Source: Dipylidium caninum (lineage: Eukaryota > Platyhelminthes > Cestoda > Cyclophyllidea > Dipylidiidae). Taken from it: a DNA stretch of 64,000 nt. This document shows positions 63,258-64,000 of the stretch, in pieces. Position numbers and translations under genes: made by a program. Within the stretch, counting starts at the first letter, position 1; each line of letters starts with the position of its first letter. The stretch is taken from the NCBI GenBank assembly GCA_017562135.1, contig QEYB01001208.1:682001-746000 (forward strand), in the 5' to 3' direction. Under the pieces are notes generated by a model that worked only from the letters and a program-made list of their open reading frames with translations, was not told where the DNA came from and did not search any database.

Positions 63258-64000
63258 CTTCCCGAGTAAAGGTGTACAAAATGGTAAGCATATTGACGAA
63301 GAAATGAGGCACCGCCTCCCGCCCCACACACTTTCATTGGTCGTAAAAGTGAAGGAAAACATAATTTGGACAAAAAACGCATCCGACTTCATCCTATTCG
63401 TTTTCCAAAGAATCAAGTGAACTTTTTAAGCGAAAGTTGGCGTCAGCTTACGACTGTGAAACATGTTTTTTGTGGGTTTAAACAGTGCTGCTGAACCGCT
63501 CTTGACAAATAGCTATGCCGATTGAGGACTTAACGGAATGACGATTTTTGGTACCAATCGGCCTGTCACGAGTGCTTCAGATCCCACCCCGTTAGTGTGG
63601 ATTTCCGAATACCTGGCTACGGTATATTCTCCCCAATATTCACCAACCTATGGAGCATTCGAAGCGTATATCAAATTATGCCTTCCTTTTCAGTGATATT
63701 AACATTAATAAAGAATAAATCAGTCATCATCATCACCAGCATCATTTCACTCATGTTACTTCTCTGCGCGGCGTTGGCGAAGAATTACTTGACAAGGCCA
63801 AAAGTGGCTGACTCGTAATCACCACGGCGATGGCGCGCCATAATGTGCACTGGCAGCCTACGCATTCTCCCGTACCTCTCGATGCTCGGAAAGGGACGTT
63901 TTGCCGTTACTGCCAATGCACACCACACTTTGGAATGCTTGAAGTGCAGACATTAGCTCCTGGGAAACATGGAGACTATTAGGAATATCGCGCGTCCAAT
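63258..64000. other. Window edge, upstream of the F-box gene
   Basis: The missing first exon and promoter of the F-box gene should be here or beyond the edge. I could not find a start codon with a phase-compatible donor. The short + strand frames have no recognisable content. Confidence 0.35.

Noticed and set aside
1..64000. CRISPR arrays, bacterial operons, ribosome binding sites, rRNA genes and spliced-leader genes
   Set aside because: The sequence is clearly eukaryotic and spliced; no array of spaced repeats, rRNA-like block or flatworm spliced-leader sequence was seen.

Overview
This is a eukaryotic window with intron-rich genes. It looks like a flatworm, most likely a cestode of taeniid type. 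The reasons are recognisably animal genes, very small introns (29-44 nt), compact genes broken by long gene-free stretches, and moderate GC. The species call is inference. All exon models below were built by eye from splice sites, phase continuity and remembered family sequences; none was checked against RNA or a database.

Left part (1-11 kb): the + strand carries the 3' end of an srGAP-type Rho GTPase-activating protein (SH3 domain plus disordered tail). Next come RNA polymerase subunit RPB6 (- strand), a divergently placed QPRT homologue (+) that has lost most of its catalytic residues, and the 3' end of an unrecognised + strand gene ending in a RanBP2/NZF-like zinc finger.

Middle-left (11-20 kb): three - strand genes follow. 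They are an FBXL13/DRC6-like leucine-rich-repeat gene, a short gene with a possible RIIa-like docking domain, and a complete AK8 gene. AK8 and FBXL13/DRC6 are axonemal (motile cilium or flagellum) proteins in other animals.

Centre (20-40.8 kb): no protein-coding exon can be supported. The part to about 34 kb is visibly more GC-rich and the part beyond is AT-richer. One copy of a roughly 0.93 kb dispersed repeat lies at 21.3-22.2 kb; a second copy lies at 50.6-51.6 kb.

Right part (40.8-63.3 kb): all recognised genes are on the - strand. They are BRF1 (TFIIIB subunit), SLC25A19 (mitochondrial thiamine pyrophosphate carrier), SLC35B2 (Golgi PAPS transporter) and a conserved F-box/LRR substrate receptor. 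RPB6 and BRF1 both belong to the RNA polymerase machinery (RPB6 is shared by Pol I, II and III; BRF1 recruits Pol III), but nothing shows that the two are linked functionally by position.

The main points for follow-up are the degenerate QPRT, the dense set of microintrons (down to 29 nt), complementary active-site losses in the two AK8 domains, two GC-AG introns, a stop-free 3n intron in the F-box gene, and the two-copy repeat.
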